Positions 7,205 through 15,640 of a DNA stretch of 20,340 nucleotides are shown in pieces (positions within the stretch are counted from its first letter, which is position 1; each line of letters opens with the position of its first letter). This stretch comes from JBHENC01 sp051000345 (lineage in GTDB: Bacteria; Acidobacteriota; Blastocatellia; Pyrinomonadales; Pyrinomonadaceae). The notes below the pieces were generated by a model, which was not told where the DNA came from, did no database searches, and saw only the letters and a list, made by a program, of their open reading frames with translations. The position numbers and the translations under genes were made by a program. The stretch covers positions 1-20,340 of the forward strand of contig JBPCOJ010000119.1 in the NCBI GenBank assembly GCA_051000345.1. The letters are read 5' to 3'.

Positions 7205-7978
7205 TTACCGCGCGCAAGTTTGCGCCCGCCCGCCGTCGATAGAGTAAGTTGCGCCCGTGATCCATGCGGCTCGATCCGAAGCAAGGAAGAGAATTAAATC
7301 TGCGACTTCGCGCGCTTCGCCGACGCGCCCGAGCGGATGCGTTTGCTTCGAGCGTTCGAGAAACGCCGCGTAGTCCGTTTCGTTCATGCCGCCGCGCTTG
7401 TGTATCTCAGTCACGACGACGCCCGGATTGACCGCGTTGACGCGCACGCCCTTCGCCGCGAGTTCGAGCGCCGCGCAGCGCGTTAGCTGGTCAAGCCCCG
7501 CCTTTGAGACGCAGTAGGCGAGCACGCCCGGAAAAGCGCGCAAGCCCGTCACGCTCGACACGTTGACGATGTTGCCGCGCGTTTGTTCGAGAAACGGAAC
7601 GGCCTGCTGCATCAAGTAAAAGGCCGCGCGCAAATTTACATCGAGCATCGCGTCCCATGCTTCGAGCGATGTGTTTTCAATTGTGCCGTTGCTGATATGG
7701 CCTGCGGCATTAACGACGACATCCAGCTTAGTGAAGCGTTCAATCGTCGCCGCGATAATGCGCTCTGCGTCCGCTTTATTCGTGACATCCGCACAGACAG
7801 TGTCCGCGTCGCCGCCCGCCGCGCGTATTTCTTCCGCAACGCTTGCGAGACTATGTTCGTTGCGCCCGATGGCTGTCACCAGCGCGCCCGCTTCCGCGAA
7901 TCGCAATGCAGTCGCGCGCCCTATGCCGGAAGTTGCGCCGGTTACGATTGCTACTTTCCCACTTAACTCTTTGTTCAT
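7205..7978 (-). CDS. Short-chain dehydrogenase/reductase (SDR, classical)
   Basis: A 257-residue NAD(P)-dependent oxidoreductase. The nucleotide-binding motif T-G-A-T-S-G-I-G occupies residues 13-20, D64 follows a beta strand, and N-A-A-G is at 90-93. The catalytic tetrad is N115, S142, Y155 and K159 (Y-C-V-S-K). The N-P-G motif follows, and the family C terminus is present (I-T-G-A-T-Y-S-I-D-G-G). R39 after the second strand hints at NADP preference. The substrate cannot be told; FabG-like ketoreduction or sugar/steroid dehydrogenation are both possible. GGGAG precedes the ATG by 5 nt. It is a single-gene unit with its own promoter. Confidence 0.95.
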   Translation of the reverse strand: MNKELSGKVAIVTGATSGIGRATALRFAEAGALVTAIGRNEHSLASVAEEIRAAGGDADTVCADVTNKADAERIIAATIERFTKLDVVVNAAGHISNGTIENTSLEAWDAMLDVNLRAAFYLMQQAVPFLEQTRGNIVNVSSVTGLRAFPGVLAYCVSKAGLDQLTRCAALELAAKGVRVNAVNPGVVVTEIHKRGGMNETDYAAFLERSKQTHPLGRVGEAREVADLILFLASDRAAWITGATYSIDGGRAQTCAR

Positions 7979-8070
7979 CTTGTCTCCCGAATGTTTGGAC
8001 TATTGAACACAGTCGCCCGCGATATTCGTCGCGGCAAAGCGTGCGGGAAAGTGCGTTCAACCGATATGCT

Positions 8071-8099
8071 ATTACACGTTGCCGTTTTCGTCGCGTCAA
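8071..8099 (-). promoter_or_regulatory. Candidate sigma-70 promoter of the SDR gene
   Basis: The minus strand carries TTGACG (8099-8094), a 17-bp spacer and TGTAAT (8076-8071). The start would be near 8064, giving an ~86-nt leader to the ATG at 7978. Confidence 0.55.
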
Positions 8100-8455
8100 G
8101 ACGTGAGCCGCCGACTGCCCGCGCGCTTTCTCACAGGCAGATTCGAGTTGTAAATGGTAAAACAGGGAATCGTTTTTGCGAGTGTGGTACAGAACGGAGA
8201 CAATCCTATATTGACAGACAAGGTTGAAAGGTTGACTATAAAGCTCTGTTTCAGCTTGCGTCGTTGCGCTCTTTGAAAGTGTGGCGATAAAGTCTGTATT
8301 CGTTCGTGTTCGATGTTTGTCCGGCACGCGCCGCGAGAAACAGTTTTTCTTGTCAGAGAATCAAACTCTTGCATACTGATCCGGTTAATCAGGTATTTAC
8401 ACGCAGCAGCGCCGCCCATGCGCGTCCCGCCGCAAGAGCCGCGAACGCGCGCAAT
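8100..8455. other. Intergenic region upstream of the membrane/TPR-like gene
   Basis: No convincing gene. The plus strand has three closely spaced TTGA-containing motifs (8212-8237) followed by TATAAA, a possible but poorly spaced promoter. One TGTGGCG copy lies at 8280-8286. The 374-codon version of the next frame would begin at 8306, but its first 50 residues look like non-coding translation (Arg/Ala/Ser-rich with scattered Cys). Confidence 0.35.
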
Positions 8456-9430
8456 ATGGAGACACCGCTGCGCCTGTCGTCGATCATGCGATACATGTTT
8501 ACGGCGGGCTTAATCGCGGGTACGATATTTTTCGCTTTGTGGTGGCTGTTGCAGGCGAACGGCGATGAAACGCCGTGGGTTCCGGCGGGACTCGTTGCTG
8601 GCGTCGTGATGTTGATTGCCGCCGCCGCCCGCGAAGTGCTTGTGCGCCGCGCCTCAACGCAGCATCTTCTGGAACAAGACAGGCACGTATCCGCCACAGG
8701 CCATACAAAAAAGCATAGCAGCAGCGACGGCAGCGGCGGCGGGCGCAACGGAACCCGGATCGCGCGCTTTACTTCCGCACTACGCTCTTTGCAGCAACAA
8801 TCAGCGCAGGCTAACACGGCGGCGAACACTTCGCCCGAAGCGCATTTGGAGCTTTACCATGCGTGCAAACAATTTCTTGCAGGCGTCGAGGATGTGTTCG
8901 GCTCCTCGAACGCGCGCGGCACAGGCGCGCTCAATAACAGCGAATCGCGGGCTGTCTTGCGCGCCGGACAGGAACGTGCGCGTGCGCTTGCCAAACAGCA
9001 TTTGCTCGCATGGGCGCGCGCGGCCTCGCGTGTTCTAACGCATGATGCGCAGCGGCGCGTTTTGCTCGCGGACAAATTAGAAACGGCAGCGCGCGCCTTC
9101 GATGTTATCGAATCGGCCCTCAAGCTTTATCCTGACGAGCCGGAGTTGAAATCATCCGCGCTGGCGGTGCAGGAATTAATTGCGACGATAAAAGTCGCGC
9201 ATTGGGTCGAACTCGCCGAACGCGCGGCCTTCAAAGGGCAATTCGCAAAGGCGATTGACCGCTATCAAGATGCGCTGTTTTATTTGTCGCGCGGCGCGCT
9301 CAAGGAAGAATCACGCAGCGAGGCTGCTGAACGAATCAAGCTTGAGGTAGAAATTTTACATGCACATTTGCGCACCAGCGGCACTAATACTAAATCCGGC
9401 GCGCGAAGCGGCGTGCAGGAAAATGTCTGA
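8456..9430 (+). CDS. Hypothetical membrane protein with C-terminal helical-repeat region
   Basis: A 324-residue protein from ATG 8456. Two membrane segments (about 12-33 and 43-60) form an N-terminal hairpin. A Ser/Gly/His-rich linker follows (H-S-S-S-D-G-S-G-G-G), then an alpha-helical cytosolic part. The last third has a TPR-like look: A-A-R-A-F-D-V-I-E-S-A-L-K-L-Y-P-D-E-P-E and A-F-K-G-Q-F-A-K-A-I-D-R-Y-Q-D-A-L-F-Y, so protein-protein contact is likely (inference). No enzyme motif is seen. The frame is open back to 8306, but the hydrophobic hairpin starts just after the chosen ATG. The Shine-Dalgarno is weak. The next gene starts 9 nt after its stop, so they are probably cotranscribed. Confidence 0.75.
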   Translation: METPLRLSSIMRYMFTAGLIAGTIFFALWWLLQANGDETPWVPAGLVAGVVMLIAAAAREVLVRRASTQHLLEQDRHVSATGHTKKHSSSDGSGGGRNGTRIARFTSALRSLQQQSAQANTAANTSPEAHLELYHACKQFLAGVEDVFGSSNARGTGALNNSESRAVLRAGQERARALAKQHLLAWARAASRVLTHDAQRRVLLADKLETAARAFDVIESALKLYPDEPELKSSALAVQELIATIKVAHWVELAERAAFKGQFAKAIDRYQDALFYLSRGALKEESRSEAAERIKLEVEILHAHLRTSGTNTKSGARSGVQENV

Positions 9431-9439
9431 GAAACTTAA

Positions 9440-9664
9440 ATGATTAGCCAGCGCTGTCCGAAATGTCATAGTCGCCGCATTCGTCGCGGTTATCAACCGA
9501 CGCCCATACTGCTGCGTATGTTTGGTATTTATAATCTTCTATGCGATCATTGCAATCTACTGTTTCGAGGCTTTGCGGTTCCGGGTACGGTATCGAAGCC
9601 GGGCAGCAGCGGCAGGAAAAAGCACTCATTCAACGCGAAGCAGGAAACCAAAGACCCGACCTGA
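9440..9664 (+). CDS. Small zinc-ribbon protein, 74 aa
   Basis: A 74-residue protein with two CxxC knuckles, C6-P-K-C9 and C35-D-H-C38, separated by a basic and hydrophobic stretch. Together they form a likely single zinc site. The tail is Lys/Ser/Gly-rich and disordered-looking (S-K-P-G-S-S-G-R-K-K-H). The function is unknown; such ribbons often bind nucleic acid or protein. It begins 9 nt after the preceding gene and is probably cotranslated with it. Confidence 0.75.
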   Translation: MISQRCPKCHSRRIRRGYQPTPILLRMFGIYNLLCDHCNLLFRGFAVPGTVSKPGSSGRKKHSFNAKQETKDPT

Positions 9665-9791
9665 ACTCGCTTTGTCGTAATTGTGATGTCGGAGAGGCAG
9701 CTTTTCGATGGTTCGGCTCATCTCTAAAAGTTGTTCTCTCACGATTCTATTTTTCCGCTTTCAAGACACGAATGATTTGCAGGAGTTATTT

Positions 9792-10868
9792 ATGAAATTT
9801 TATAAGTTGATTCTCGGTCTTATGCTCGGCTGCTGCGCTACTGCGACGCCGCTCGTTTACGCGCAGGAACAGAGCCAATCGTCTGTGCAGCAGCAGGCAA
9901 CATTATCGACGCCCACAAGCAGCGCGTCCAACAATTCTTCCATTGACAGTCAGGGAATTAGAATTTATCTGCTCGGCCCCGGCGATACGCTCGACATACG
10001 CGTTTTCGGGCAGCCGGATATGAACTGGACGGGCGAAGTCGATAGCGATGGCAATGTTTCATCGCTGCCCTTTATCGAGACGCCGGTTCGCGCGCAATGT
10101 CGCACGGAAAAGGACGTGCAAAAGGATGTCATCGCCGCCTACTCGAAGTATCTGAAGAATCCACAAATTAGCGTTCGCATCACAGGGCGCAACAGTCGCC
10201 AACCGGCCATCGTCTTTGGCGCGGTAACTGTCCCGCAACGCGTGCAAATGCAGCGTCGCGTGCGTTTAAGCGAGTTGATAACAGCCTCGGGCGGCGTCAC
10301 CGAGCGCGCCAACGGCACTATCCAGATTCTTCACACGGAACAACTCATGTGCCCGGAGCCGGGTGAAAAGGTTGAGCCTTTGACAGCCGAAAACGGAGTG
10401 GTTCCGTTTAAGGTGTACAAGATTGCGGATTTGCTTGCGGGCAAAAAGGAGGCCAATCCTCTGATTCGCCCCGGCGACATCGTCACGGCCTCTGTTTCTG
10501 AACCTGTTTACATTACGGGCAGCGTGATTGCCCCGCAGGGTATTTATCACCGCGATGGCTTAACGCTCGGGCGCGCTCTCGCGCAAGTCGGCGGCGCTAG
10601 AAAAGAAGCCAAAGCGACGGACGTGCGCATTTATCGCCAGAAGCCCGGCTCATCCGATCAGGAAGTAATCCATGTCGATTACGCGGCCATAAAGAAGCAG
10701 AAGCAAAAGGATGTGTTGCTACAGGCTTACGATATTATCGAAGTGCCCGAAGCGGGCATTGCTTCCAAACAACGCCTGACACAAACGTTAATTCAGGGAA
10801 TACTCAGTATCGGCCCGCAGACGATCACAGGCCTCGGCGCAAGCTTGCCGGGTCGCGTGCTTTACTAA
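9792..10868 (+). CDS. Polysaccharide biosynthesis/export protein (Wza-like, SLBB domains)
   Basis: A 358-residue exported protein. The signal peptide (1-24) ends V-Y-A before Q-E-Q; the cysteines at 14-15 make a lipobox possible but poor. A Gln/Ser-rich linker is followed by the Poly_export domain (about 56-130), opening Y-L-L-G-P-G-D-T-L-D-I-R-V-F-G. Two SLBB-like beta-grasp units follow (about 138-180 and 237-283, with V-Y-I-T-G-S-V-I-A-P-Q-G and L-T-L-G-R-A-L-A-Q-V-G-G). Family members build the outer-membrane export channel for capsule or exopolysaccharide. The frame is open from 9708, but AGGAG six bases before ATG 9792 and the signal peptide fix the start. No glycosyltransferase, tyrosine kinase or flippase gene is nearby. 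Confidence 0.93.
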   Translation: MKFYKLILGLMLGCCATATPLVYAQEQSQSSVQQQATLSTPTSSASNNSSIDSQGIRIYLLGPGDTLDIRVFGQPDMNWTGEVDSDGNVSSLPFIETPVRAQCRTEKDVQKDVIAAYSKYLKNPQISVRITGRNSRQPAIVFGAVTVPQRVQMQRRVRLSELITASGGVTERANGTIQILHTEQLMCPEPGEKVEPLTAENGVVPFKVYKIADLLAGKKEANPLIRPGDIVTASVSEPVYITGSVIAPQGIYHRDGLTLGRALAQVGGARKEAKATDVRIYRQKPGSSDQEVIHVDYAAIKKQKQKDVLLQAYDIIEVPEAGIASKQRLTQTLIQGILSIGPQTITGLGASLPGRVLY

Positions 10869-10890
10869 AAGCCGGATAATGGTTTCATCG

Positions 10891-10928
10891 TAAGAGGTTG
10901 GCTTTAGCGGCCAGCCTCTTATTGTTTG
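10891..10928 (+). terminator. Rho-independent terminator after the export gene
   Basis: AAGAGGTTGGC (10892-10902) pairs with GCCAGCCTCTT (10910-10920), an 11-bp stem with one G.U and a 7-nt loop, followed by ATTGTTTG. The T-tract is short. Confidence 0.65.
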
Positions 10929-11030
10929 AGCGCGGTTTATTAGGATTGCCGTCGCCGCATTATGCAGTCCGCTTCCGCGTTATGGTAAAGTAACGAACTG
11001 TCATTCCGTAAAATATTTGGAGAAACGAAA

Positions 11031-11372
11031 ATGAGTGCAAGAGCGACAGCCCCTGCGGGCATTCGCAGCAAGCGGCGTTGGACGAGTTTCGCATGGATCG
11101 CCGGAACATCTCTGGTCATCATCGCACTGCTCTACACAGAGCAGATTGCATTGCTTTACGTGCTGGCAACGCTTGCCGTGACAGTGCTGCTAGTCGTCGT
11201 CGCGTTGGCGAATCTGGGCGGCGCGCAACAAGTCTTCACAGAGCCGCGCCCGGCGGATGATTCTGCCGCCTTAGGTGATAATTTAATCACGCCTGAAGCG
11301 CCGACGATTGCCGAAACAGCAGGCAATCTGCCTTCCAATAAACGCGCCCGAAGAAACACCAAACGCCGGTGA
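11031..11372 (+). CDS. Small membrane protein, 113 aa
   Basis: A 113-residue protein with a basic N terminus (about 1-17), then two adjacent membrane segments (about 19-35 and 38-61) separated by a short acidic turn (Y-T-E-Q). The hydrophilic tail is acidic in the middle and ends in a strongly basic cluster (K-R-A-R-R-N-T-K-R-R). No family is recognised. GGAG lies 9 nt before the ATG. It precedes the kinase/regulator pair by 132 bp; a weak 6-bp hairpin (11397-11411) followed by TAATAATTT may separate them. Confidence 0.65.
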   Translation: MSARATAPAGIRSKRRWTSFAWIAGTSLVIIALLYTEQIALLYVLATLAVTVLLVVVALANLGGAQQVFTEPRPADDSAALGDNLITPEAPTIAETAGNLPSNKRARRNTKRR

Positions 11373-11504
11373 CGCCGATTCTCTGCCGCGATGCGTGGAA
11401 GCCATGCTTCTAATAATTTGCGGCGACTGAAAGTTTCCGCTATGCGCAGTTTTGCGACGCAGTGATTTTGCCGTCTTGCCGCTCTGATGCAGAAGAGTTA
11501 ACGC

Positions 11505-13226
11505 ATGGCTTTTATGCGTTCCCTTAACCTTCATACAAAAACGACTGTGCTGGCGTCTGCGATTACGCTGACAGTGCTCGGGGCGGCGCTCGCGCTCGTC
11601 AGCGTGCGCGTCGCTGACATCGTCGATAAAGAGCAGCGATCCCGCGCGCAGTTGCTGGTTATTAATTTCGCAGACCAGATCAGCCACATGCCTGTGCCGC
11701 GCGATCCGCAGTTGCTGGCGCAGTCGGCGACGCTTATGCGAGGCGCGCACCCGGACATTGTCGCCGTGCGCGTCTGGCAGCGCGTTGGCGGCGTTTACAA
11801 AGTTGCGGCGGAAGCTGCCGGAAGCGCGCCCGCCGAAAATTTGCCCGACGAAACCATCGACGCACTGCGTTCCGGCCTTGATTCACGCATTATCAAAACT
11901 CTTCCCAAGGAGGCCGACTCCTCGCTCTATCGCGTCGCCGCACCGATTACCGATTCAACAAACTCGTCTAACCTTAACGCAGAGGAAAAACGCTTTAGCG
12001 GCGCGGTTGAATTAATCGAGCGCCTCGACGATGCGCCGCTGATCGCCAGAGGCTTCGAGCGCACCGCCGTGTGGATGGCGCTCGCCGCCGTGCTGATTAT
12101 CACGCTCGCCGTTTATTTGCTGTTTCGACAAATTGTTTACCGCCCGATTGAACGCTTGCTGTTTGCCATGTCGCGCGCAGAGTCAGGCGATTTAAGCGTC
12201 GCCGCGCTTTTGCCGCCGCGCCCGCCCGATGAACTCGGTCAACTAACACGCGGCTTCAATCGCATGATCGAGCGCGTGCGCGAAATGACGGAGGAACGCG
12301 AAGCGCGCGCCGGTCTCTTGCAGGAACGCGTGCATGAAGCGACTGCGGAACTCGAACGGCGAAATAACCAACTGGAAGAAATTAATCTGGAGTTGTGGCA
12401 AACCACGCGCCGCTTAACGGAACTCGAACGCCTCGCCGCCGCAGGGCAAACCGCCGCGCAGTTCGCCCATGAAGTCGGCACTCCGCTCAATTTAATCAGC
12501 GGCCATGTTCAATTGCTGCGCGCTCATTTAATCAATGATGCGCGCGCGGATACGCGCCTTGAAACCATCAGCGCGCAGATCGAACGCATCGAACGCATCG
12601 TGCGCCGTATGCTTGACCGCACACGTCCTGAAGCAGTTTCCCTCGTTCCCGTGGACATTCACGCGCTACTGCTGCGCACCTTCGAGACGACTGCGCCGAC
12701 GCTCGAATCGCGCGGCGTGCATCTGGATACGACGCATCTCGCAACCCAATTGCCGCGCGTTAAAGGCGACGCGGATCGCCTGCAGCAGGTCTTTATCAAT
12801 CTCATCAACAACGCTCTCGATGCGATGCCCGAAGGCGGAGAATTGCGTGTCAGCGCTTGGGCGTTATCGGCTGAAGAGTCTAAGGGCAGAAAAGAAAAAA
12901 GCATTACGTCGAAAGAAAAATCCGTCGAAGGATTGAGCGTCTTCGTGGAATTTGCAGATACGGGCTGCGGCATAACTGCGGACGTTCGCGCGCATATTTT
13001 CGATGCCTTTTATACGACAAAGGAAAAAGGGCGCGGCACAGGCCTCGGACTTTTCGTTGTGCGGCAGGTCATGCGTGAACACGGCGGCGAAATCGAAGCC
13101 GAAAGCGACACGCAGTGCGGCGCGCGCTTTCGTCTCAAACTCCCCGCAATGGAAAACACGGATTTGCTGCCGCCGTCGCCAACGACAAAGCGTGTTGCCG
13201 CACCGCTTCAATCAATCCGCACATGA
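11505..13226 (+). CDS. Sensor histidine kinase (periplasmic sensor, HAMP, HisKA, HATPase)
   Basis: A 573-residue membrane kinase. Transmembrane helices at about 14-36 and 188-208 enclose a ~150-residue extracytoplasmic sensor domain of unrecognised type. HAMP follows (about 209-262), then a coiled coil (263-310). The HisKA helix has H322 in A-H-E-V-G-T-P-L-N. The ATPase domain has the N box (N-L-I-N-N-A-L-D-A, 432-440), G1 (D-T-G-C-G-I, 485-490) and G2 (G-R-G-T-G-L-G-L, 509-516). A Lys/Ser-rich insert (460-475) lies between the N and G1 boxes. The architecture resembles ZraS/NtrB-type kinases that pair with sigma-54 activators. The cognate regulator is 82 bp downstream. Confidence 0.95.
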   Translation: MAFMRSLNLHTKTTVLASAITLTVLGAALALVSVRVADIVDKEQRSRAQLLVINFADQISHMPVPRDPQLLAQSATLMRGAHPDIVAVRVWQRVGGVYKVAAEAAGSAPAENLPDETIDALRSGLDSRIIKTLPKEADSSLYRVAAPITDSTNSSNLNAEEKRFSGAVELIERLDDAPLIARGFERTAVWMALAAVLIITLAVYLLFRQIVYRPIERLLFAMSRAESGDLSVAALLPPRPPDELGQLTRGFNRMIERVREMTEEREARAGLLQERVHEATAELERRNNQLEEINLELWQTTRRLTELERLAAAGQTAAQFAHEVGTPLNLISGHVQLLRAHLINDARADTRLETISAQIERIERIVRRMLDRTRPEAVSLVPVDIHALLLRTFETTAPTLESRGVHLDTTHLATQLPRVKGDADRLQQVFINLINNALDAMPEGGELRVSAWALSAEESKGRKEKSITSKEKSVEGLSVFVEFADTGCGITADVRAHIFDAFYTTKEKGRGTGLGLFVVRQVMREHGGEIEAESDTQCGARFRLKLPAMENTDLLPPSPTTKRVAAPLQSIRT

Positions 13227-13255
13227 GGCCAAGACCTATCGGAAGGTTATTTAGA

Positions 13256-13309
13256 ATGTCAGCCAAAACTTTCGCCAACATACCGGTAATAGTTCGAGAG
13301 AGTTCGTGA
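13256..13309 (+). CDS. Possible 17-codon leader peptide coupled to the regulator gene
   Basis: The frame MSAKTFANIPVIVRESS starts at ATG 13256, behind a good GGAAGG Shine-Dalgarno 8 nt upstream. Its TGA overlaps the regulator's ATG as TGATG. The regulator itself has only GAGAGAG upstream, which lies inside this frame. The layout fits translational coupling through termination-reinitiation. It could also be chance, given the short length. Confidence 0.4.
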   Translation: MSAKTFANIPVIVRESS

Positions 13310-14724
13310 TGAAACGAATTTTGATTGTCGATGATGACAACGCCTCTTGCGAGTTGTTGCGCGAAATTTTCGCCGCGCAAGGATGGAGCGCGGAGACTGC
13401 GCAAACGCCGCCGCAGGCGCTCGCCGCCGCCGCACGCGAAAAGTTCGATCTCGTTGTCAGCGACGTTAATTTAGAGGCGGCGGAATCCGGGCTAGACCTT
13501 CTGCGTGAGTTGCGCGACGAATGCCCCGTGATACTCGTGACAGGCTTCGGCACGCTCGAAGCCGCCGTCGAATCTTCGAGAGAAGGCGCGTGGGATTTTA
13601 TTTCAAAGCCGTTCAAGGTCGAAGAAGTCGTTGCCGCCGCGCGCCGCGCTCTCGAACAACAGGCTGCCGCTAAAGATGACGGCAACTATCAGGAAACGGA
13701 CTCCGGCAATCTCAACGCTAACATTTCCGCGCGCTATGAAGACGCAGGACTTGTCGGGCGCGCGCCGTCGATGATCGAACTTTATAAAGAGATTGCGTAT
13801 GTCGCGCCGTCTCGTTCCACCGCTTTGATTATCGGCGAAAGCGGAACCGGCAAAGAACTCGTCGCGCGCGCCATTCATCACATCAGCCCGCGCCAGACTC
13901 ATCCCTTTGTCGCCGTCAACTGCGGCGCGCTCACCGAAACTTTGCTTGAAGCGGAATTGTTCGGGCATGTGCGCGGAGCCTTCACGGGCGCGGTCAGTGA
14001 TCGCAGAGGCTTGTGGGAAGAGGCCGAAGGCGGCACGCTTTTTCTGGACGAGATAGGCGAGACGAGCCACGCGATGCAAGTGAAATTATTGCGCGCTTTG
14101 CAGGAAGGCGAGATACGCAGAGTCGGCGCTTCGCGCACCGTGCATGTCAACGCACGCGTTGTCGCGGCAACGAATCGCAATCTGGAAGAAGACGTTAAAA
14201 CAGGGAAGTTCCGTCCCGATCTTTTTTATCGCTTGAGCGTCGTTACGCTAATTGTTCCGCCCTTGCGTGAGCGGCGCAGCGATATTCCGCTTCTCGCCGA
14301 ACGCTTTTTGCGCGTCGCTTCTTCTGACGGCAAACGCCGCCTGCGCTTATCGGCTGAAGCACTGCGATTGCTGCTCGCTTACGATTGGCCGGGCAATGTG
14401 CGCGAACTCGAAAACGCCGTCGAGTATGCTGCTTTGCGAACGCGCGGCGCGGAAGTGGCGGCAGCAGATTTGCCCGCGAAGCTGCAATCAACCGATCTGC
14501 ATAGTCACGCGCACTATTCTTCCTCCGCCGCGCGGTCGCCGCTGTTGCTGGCCGCCATGCACGGTGATGAGTTGGTGTCGCTGGATGAATTGGAGCGCCG
14601 CTATCTGCTTCATGTGCTAAAGGCGACAGGCAGCAATCGCACGCGCGCCGCCGAAGTTCTGGGCATAGACCGCCGCACGCTTTACCGCATGGCAGAGCGT
14701 TTCAAAATTAAATTGGAAGATTGA
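13309..14724 (+). CDS. Sigma-54-dependent response regulator (NtrC/ZraR type)
   Basis: A 471-residue activator. The receiver domain has the acidic pocket D8-D10, phosphorylatable D52 and K100. A linker (118-145) leads to the AAA+ domain with Walker A GESGTGKE (176-183), the sigma-54 loop GAFTGA (223-228) and Walker B TLFLDE (243-248). The C-terminal Fis-type HTH (about 441-471) includes A-A-E-V-L-G-I-D-R-R-T-L-Y-R-M. ATG 13309 is chosen over the adjoining GTG 13306 because it overlaps the stop of the leader ORF and is spaced better from GAGAGAG. Its partner is the kinase immediately upstream. A plausible target is the sigma-54 promoter at 16137-16153 (inference). Confidence 0.95.
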   Translation: MKRILIVDDDNASCELLREIFAAQGWSAETAQTPPQALAAAAREKFDLVVSDVNLEAAESGLDLLRELRDECPVILVTGFGTLEAAVESSREGAWDFISKPFKVEEVVAAARRALEQQAAAKDDGNYQETDSGNLNANISARYEDAGLVGRAPSMIELYKEIAYVAPSRSTALIIGESGTGKELVARAIHHISPRQTHPFVAVNCGALTETLLEAELFGHVRGAFTGAVSDRRGLWEEAEGGTLFLDEIGETSHAMQVKLLRALQEGEIRRVGASRTVHVNARVVAATNRNLEEDVKTGKFRPDLFYRLSVVTLIVPPLRERRSDIPLLAERFLRVASSDGKRRLRLSAEALRLLLAYDWPGNVRELENAVEYAALRTRGAEVAAADLPAKLQSTDLHSHAHYSSSAARSPLLLAAMHGDELVSLDELERRYLLHVLKATGSNRTRAAEVLGIDRRTLYRMAERFKIKLED

Positions 14725-14745
14725 GTGACGATTAGAAAATCGCGT

Positions 14746-15324
14746 TTAAGGCAACTGCTGTTGATCGTCCGGCAAAGTTTCGGTTGTGTCCGGCGGCGGC
14801 TGCATTGCGAGGTCGTCGAGGTCTTTGTTGAGAGCTGTGAGTTGTCGCGCGGCGATTGTATCGGATGCGCCGCCGCGTTGAACGGCGCGCTCGGCGCTTT
14901 GCACGTCGCGCAGGGCAGAGTGAAGCGCGCGGCTGGCGCGCTCACCGCGTGCCTTAGCGCGAAGGGCGCGGTTCATCGCCGCCTCCGCTTGTCCGAGCGC
15001 GCGCAGTGCCGCTTCGTGTCCGCCGCGTCGTGTTTTGCCCAGATGTGTGATTGCTTCGGCGATACGGTCACCAGCTGTTTCTAAATCCGCATCGCGCGCG
15101 GGCAAAGTCGGCGTCACGGCGACGGGTTGCGCGGCATTTGCCGGAAGCTGTGCCGAACGGCTGGCAGCAGTCGTCACGGTTTCCTCGACAGGGCGCGAAG
15201 TGCAGGCTGAAAACGCGCCGCCGCAAACGGTGATTGCAATCAGGCACAGGACAGCAGTCCGGCGGCGACGCTTCGATTCGTCTGCGACCTGTGTTTCTAA
15301 AATTGTCTTGCCGCTTCGCTTCAT
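14746..15324 (-). CDS. Putative lipoprotein with helical C-terminal region
   Basis: A 192-residue protein from ATG 15324. A basic n-region (K-R-R-R-R) and hydrophobic core (T-A-V-L-C-L-I-A-I-T-V-C-G-G-A) end in a lipobox F-S-A-C with lipidated C41. After a Pro/Thr/Ala-rich linker, residues ~85-180 are Ala/Arg/Glu-rich and strongly helical (E-A-A-L-R-A-L-G-Q-A-E-A-A-M-N-R-A-L-R-A). The tail is Pro/Asp/Gln-rich. No family is recognised. A longer start at ATG 15390 has a better Shine-Dalgarno (AAGG) but would put 62 residues before the lipid cysteine. It converges with the regulator gene (21-bp gap), which makes it a possible envelope sensor or client of that system. Confidence 0.65.
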   Translation of the reverse strand: MKRSGKTILETQVADESKRRRRTAVLCLIAITVCGGAFSACTSRPVEETVTTAASRSAQLPANAAQPVAVTPTLPARDADLETAGDRIAEAITHLGKTRRGGHEAALRALGQAEAAMNRALRAKARGERASRALHSALRDVQSAERAVQRGGASDTIAARQLTALNKDLDDLAMQPPPDTTETLPDDQQQLP

Positions 15325-15409
15325 CCGCGCGTACCTGATCAAATTGCTCGACTGCGACTCGTGGCAGAGCCTTCTACCCGTTGATTGCATCCTGACCTTA
15401 CATTATCGA

Positions 15410-15471
15410 ATACGAAAAGAAAATAGGAGAGGGGAAGCGTCTACCTCCTCAAATAGCCGCTTTCCCTCTCC
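15410..15471 (-). terminator. Hairpin with U-rich tail downstream of the Met/His-rich gene
   Basis: A 14-bp inverted repeat (15426-15439 and 15458-15471) with one G.U pair. On the minus strand it is followed by TATTTTCTTTT. It could terminate transcription from the Met/His-rich gene or attenuate the lipoprotein gene. The loop is 18 nt, long for a classic terminator. Confidence 0.45.
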
Positions 15472-15640
15472 AAAAGCGCGTGTAGCCTTTTGCCTGACGG
15501 CAATCGGCGCGCGCTAATCGTTTGCGTATGCCTCATCGCAAGACTTTGAAAGCCTTTCCTGAGAGCGCAAATCGAAAGTATTTAGTTGTCGAGCCGAAGC
15601 ATTACACTTCAGTGCGTAACACGATAAATGCGGCGCTGGA

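Noticed and set aside
8306..8455. N-terminal extension of the membrane/TPR-like protein
   Set aside because: The Arg/Ala/Ser/Cys-rich stretch has no domain character, and the membrane hairpin follows ATG 8456 directly.
9708..9791. N-terminal extension of the export protein
   Set aside because: AGGAG six bases before ATG 9792 and a clean signal peptide fix the start.
14729..14742. Small hairpin CGATT-agaa-AATCG between regulator and lipoprotein genes
   Set aside because: Only five weak pairs and no T-tract; insufficient to call a terminator.
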